Shown: one piece after another, positions 61,069 to 64,000 of the stretch
How the letters are laid out: the number at the start of each line of letters is the position of its first letter
Position numbering within the stretch: the stretch's first letter is position 1
Source of the DNA: Betaproteobacteria bacterium
GTDB taxonomy: Bacteria > Pseudomonadota > Gammaproteobacteria > Burkholderiales > Methylophilaceae
Assembly: GCA_016868195.1 (NCBI GenBank)
Contig: VGHQ01000001.1
Coordinates: forward strand, 186,001 to 250,000
DNA length: 64,000 nt
Direction: 5' to 3'
Made by a program: the position numbers and the translations under genes
The notes under the pieces: model-generated
The model's input: the letters and a program-made list of their open reading frames with translations, nothing else
Database searches by the model: none
What the model was told of the DNA's origin: nothing

Positions 61069-63798
61069 ATGAAAACACTATTATTGGTCGATGGCTCTTC
61101 TTATCTCTATAGGGCATTTCACGGATTGCCAGATCTTAGAAATAGTCGCCAAGAACCTACTGGGGCTATTTACGGCGTTTTAAATATGCTCCGAAAACTT
61201 CATAAAGAGTTTCCTTCAGATTATAACGCTTGCGTTTTTGATGCAAAAGGAAAAACTTTCAGAAATGATCTATACCCTGAGTATAAAGCTAATCGCTCAG
61301 TGATGCCTGATGATTTAAGAGCTCAAATCCAACCGCTTCATGAAGCAATTACAGCGATGGGCTGGCCTATTATTATTCAAGAGGGTGTTGAAGCTGATGA
61401 TGTAATTGGTACATTATGCAAAGAAGCTAGCCAACATCAATATAATGTTGTCGTTTCTACAGGCGACAAGGATTTAGCTCAACTTGTAAATGATCATGTC
61501 ACTTTAATTAATACGATGACGAACGAAAAACTTGATATCGAAGGCGTCAAAAATAAATTTGGGTTGATGCCGAGCCAAATTATTGATTATCTAACACTTA
61601 TTGGAGACACCTCTGATAACGTGCCCGGTGTTGATAAGGTAGGTCCTAAAACTGCATTGAAATGGCTTAATGAATATCAAACGCTCGACAATATCGTAAT
61701 GCATGCTTCTCAATTCCCAGGGGTAGTCGGTGAAAATTTAAGAAAAGCACTCGATTGGATTCCTAAAGCTAGGGATCTTATTACGATTCGATGTGATTTA
61801 GATATCAATAAAAATTGGGACAATTTGAAACCCAAAAAACAAGACTTATCCGCGTTAGAAAATTTATACCAAAGGTTTGAATTTAAGAATTGGCTTAATG
61901 AAATCAAAGAAGGTAGTCCTAAGGTAGTTTCATTAAGTAAAAGTGATGAAGAAAAACCATCCATTAAATCACTAAGCCATTTTATTTCTAAAATTAAATA
62001 CGACACAATATTTAAAGAAACTTTATTACATGCATGGCTAGAAAAAATCAAAATAAAAAAATATGTTTGTATCGACACGGAAACAAACTCTCTCGACCCA
62101 ATGCAAGCAAAAATTGTAGGTATATCTATGGCAGTGACTCCAGGAGAAGCAGCCTACATTCCTTTAGCACATGATTATCCTGGAGCTCCTCAACAGTTAT
62201 CGATTAATGCTGTATTAAATTTATTAAAGCCCATTTTAGAGGATGAAAAGATCAAGAAAATTGGGCAAAACTTAAAGTATGATGCGCACGTTTTTTTAAA
62301 CCACGATATATGTCTTAAAGGTATTAGGCACGATACGATGCTACAAAGCTATGTGACAGAAAGTCATCAAAGTCATGGCATGGATAATTTAAGCTTAAGA
62401 CACCTAGGACATACCTGTGTAAGTTACGAAGAAGTTGCAGGCAAAGGTGTAAATCAACTTAGATTTAATGAAGTCGATATTGATGTGGCATCTCATTATT
62501 CATCTGAAGATGCTGATATTACTTTGCAATTAAATCAATTTTTTAATCCTGTAATTGAAAATGATGCGTCACTAAAATTCATTTATGAAAGTATTGAAAT
62601 GCCCACCGCAGAGGTACTTTTAAAGATTGAAAGAAATGGTGTGCTTATAGATGAGAAAAAATTAAATGAGCAAAGCCATGAAATTGGCAAAAAAATTCTG
62701 CTACTTGAAGAGGAGGCTTACCAATTAGCGGGACAACCTTTCAACCTCGCATCACCCAAACAATTACAAGATATTTTATTTAACAAATTAGGTATTAAGT
62801 CTTTAAAAAAAACACCTTCAGGAGCTCCATCTACTGACGAGGACGTCTTGCAAGAATTAGCTCTTGACTATCCTCTGCCTAAACTTCTGCTTGAACATCG
62901 CAGTCTATCTAAACTCAAATCAACTTACACAGATAAATTACCAAAAATGATTAATCCTAATACTGGGCGCATTCATACCAGCTACAACCAAGCAGTGGCA
63001 ATTACAGGACGTCTTGCGAGTTCAGAACCTAATTTGCAAAATATCCCGATCAGAACACTAGAGGGTAGAAAAATAAGAGAAGCATTTATTGCAAACAAAG
63101 GATCATCAATTTTATCTGCAGACTATTCTCAAATCGAACTGAGAATTATGGCTCACTTATCTCAAGACAAAAGATTACTTGATGCATTTAAGAATAATGA
63201 AGATATACATAAATCCACGGCAGCTGAAATCTTTGGGTGTGAGCTGAATAGTGTTTCTAATGAACAAAGACGTTATGCCAAAGTTATTAATTTTGGATTG
63301 ATCTATGGAATGAGTGTTTTTGGTTTATCGAAATCACTCAGCATTGAACGTAGCGCCGCCGCAAATTATATAGAAACTTATTTTGCCCGATATCCTGGCA
63401 TTAAAAAATACATGGAAAATGCAAAATTATTTGCTAAAGATAAAGGTTATGTAGAAACATTTTTTGGAAGGAGATTATGGATTCCAGAAATTAATGGTTC
63501 GAATGGTATTAGAAGATCTGCAGCAGAGAGAGCTGCGATTAATGCGCCTATGCAAGGCACTGCAGCGGACCTTATAAAATTAGCAATGATCGCCGTTGAT
63601 CAATGGTTATGTCAAAATATGCACTTAAAAACAAGAATGATTATGCAAGTACATGATGAACTTGTATTTGAAGTACCCCAAAATGAAATTGAAATATTAC
63701 AAAAAGAATTGCCTCGCCTAATGGAGGGTGTTGCAAAACTAGATATTCCTCTTATCGTTGATATTGGTGTTGGACTGAACTGGGATGCGGCACATTAA
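61069..63798 (+). CDS. polA: DNA polymerase I
   Basis: Repair and Okazaki-fragment polymerase, 909 aa. The 5'-3' exonuclease domain covers about 1-290 (LLVDGSSYLYRAFHGLP; GVEADDVIGTL; STGDKDLAQLV). The proofreading domain (about 320-520) keeps its acidic residues (IDTETNSLDPM; GQNLKYDAHVF; YSSEDADIT), so it should be active. The polymerase domain has motif A LSADYSQIELRI (about 684) and motif C QVHDELVFEV (about 861). It ends 1 nt before the cinA-like start. Confidence 0.97.
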   Translation: MKTLLLVDGSSYLYRAFHGLPDLRNSRQEPTGAIYGVLNMLRKLHKEFPSDYNACVFDAKGKTFRNDLYPEYKANRSVMPDDLRAQIQPLHEAITAMGWPIIIQEGVEADDVIGTLCKEASQHQYNVVVSTGDKDLAQLVNDHVTLINTMTNEKLDIEGVKNKFGLMPSQIIDYLTLIGDTSDNVPGVDKVGPKTALKWLNEYQTLDNIVMHASQFPGVVGENLRKALDWIPKARDLITIRCDLDINKNWDNLKPKKQDLSALENLYQRFEFKNWLNEIKEGSPKVVSLSKSDEEKPSIKSLSHFISKIKYDTIFKETLLHAWLEKIKIKKYVCIDTETNSLDPMQAKIVGISMAVTPGEAAYIPLAHDYPGAPQQLSINAVLNLLKPILEDEKIKKIGQNLKYDAHVFLNHDICLKGIRHDTMLQSYVTESHQSHGMDNLSLRHLGHTCVSYEEVAGKGVNQLRFNEVDIDVASHYSSEDADITLQLNQFFNPVIENDASLKFIYESIEMPTAEVLLKIERNGVLIDEKKLNEQSHEIGKKILLLEEEAYQLAGQPFNLASPKQLQDILFNKLGIKSLKKTPSGAPSTDEDVLQELALDYPLPKLLLEHRSLSKLKSTYTDKLPKMINPNTGRIHTSYNQAVAITGRLASSEPNLQNIPIRTLEGRKIREAFIANKGSSILSADYSQIELRIMAHLSQDKRLLDAFKNNEDIHKSTAAEIFGCELNSVSNEQRRYAKVINFGLIYGMSVFGLSKSLSIERSAAANYIETYFARYPGIKKYMENAKLFAKDKGYVETFFGRRLWIPEINGSNGIRRSAAERAAINAPMQGTAADLIKLAMIAVDQWLCQNMHLKTRMIMQVHDELVFEVPQNEIEILQKELPRLMEGVAKLDIPLIVDIGVGLNWDAAH

Positions 63799-63799
63799 A

Positions 63800-64000
63800 A
63801 TGGAATTCGGCACTTTAATTATTGGCGATGAAATTTTATCTGGCAAAAGACAAGATAAACATTTCGAATTTTTACAAAAAACATTAAAAAAATATGAGCT
63901 TTCATTGTCTTGGGTGAAATATATTCAAGACGATTCGAAAAGTATTATTCAATCTATCAAAGAGTCAACAAACTCCAGGACTATTGTTTTTTCTTTTGGT
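63800..64000 (+). CDS. CinA/molybdopterin-binding domain protein (partial)
   Basis: The window ends inside this gene. The first 67 residues, beginning MEFGTLIIGDEILSGKRQDKHF, match the MoCF-like domain of competence/damage-inducible protein A and related molybdopterin-binding proteins. The C-terminal half is not visible, so the full-length CinA type cannot be distinguished from the short form. It starts one base after the polA stop and is probably cotranscribed. Confidence 0.8.
   Translation, partial: MEFGTLIIGDEILSGKRQDKHFEFLQKTLKKYELSLSWVKYIQDDSKSIIQSIKESTNSRTIVFSFG

Noticed and set aside
61710-62078. 122-aa ORF antisense to polA
   Set aside because: Shadow ORF inside the polA exonuclease region.

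Overview
The window is an AT-rich, densely packed bacterial chromosome segment. No insertion sequences, prophage genes, CRISPR arrays or rRNA are visible, and no gap between genes exceeds about 230 bp. Several families point to Betaproteobacteria: DUF3683-type FAD/Fe-S oxidoreductase, BPSS1780-type membrane protein, DUF2322, DUF2970, DUF2782, the twin-transmembrane DUF2909 protein, a MutT-TenI fusion, and an aa3 oxidase operon with a tiny assembly protein. The low GC, short spacers and frequent start/stop overlaps resemble the streamlined aquatic Methylophilales (OM43 / Candidatus Methylopumilus type). That placement is inference: no methylotrophy gene lies in the window.

Layout. 0-5 kb: end of rpsT, purKE, proB, obgE, rpmA and rplU, mostly on the minus strand, with a strong promoter ahead of rplU and a terminator inside the cluster. 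4.7-8.2 kb: ispB, an unknown ORF, coaE-zapD-yacG and a periplasmic copper chaperone. 8-11.7 kb (minus): MutT-TenI fusion, argJ, cysS. 11.8-16 kb: an envelope cluster with a TPR protein, an L,D-transpeptidase sharing its C-terminal domain, two tandem cyclophilins and lpxH. 16-21.5 kb: nusB, ribH, an OFA-family transporter, then divergent phoB-phoR behind a three-repeat Pho box and an unknown exported protein. 21.5-27.7 kb: a 1287-residue FAD/Fe-S oxidoreductase, hemJ, a PfkB kinase and apaH.

27.7-36.8 kb is an almost complete aa3 cytochrome c oxidase locus: structural genes coxB, coxA and coxC; assembly genes for a 41-residue protein absent from the ORF track, Cox11, SURF1 and a Sco-like protein; heme O and heme A synthases; a TlpA-like thioredoxin; a cytochrome c and a twin-TM protein. 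36.8-40.2 kb: DUF2244, tRNA-Leu(CAA), DUF2970, queA, an exported repeat protein and a DUF1097-like membrane protein with a long, possibly structured leader. 40.4-45.7 kb (minus): proS, a proposed HolD-like protein, rimI, tsaB and a YoaA/DinG helicase. 45.8-53.8 kb: NlpC/P60 peptidase, SelW-like protein, ctpA, coq7, DUF2322, OsmC, FKBP, dacB, bioA and an aldo/keto reductase. 53.8-64 kb: groESL behind a heat-shock sigma promoter and a perfect CIRCE operator, uvrD, BPSS1780 protein, thrB, DUF2782, a LOG-family protein, polA and the start of a CinA-type protein.

Most content is core metabolism and information processing. I see no obvious new defence or mobile system. The points most worth a second look are the HolD-like protein beside yoaA/rimI, the DUF1097 leader, the Pho box shared with the transporter, the overlooked 41-residue oxidase protein, the Sco-like protein that seems to lack the usual His ligand, and a terminator that abuts the thrB start codon.
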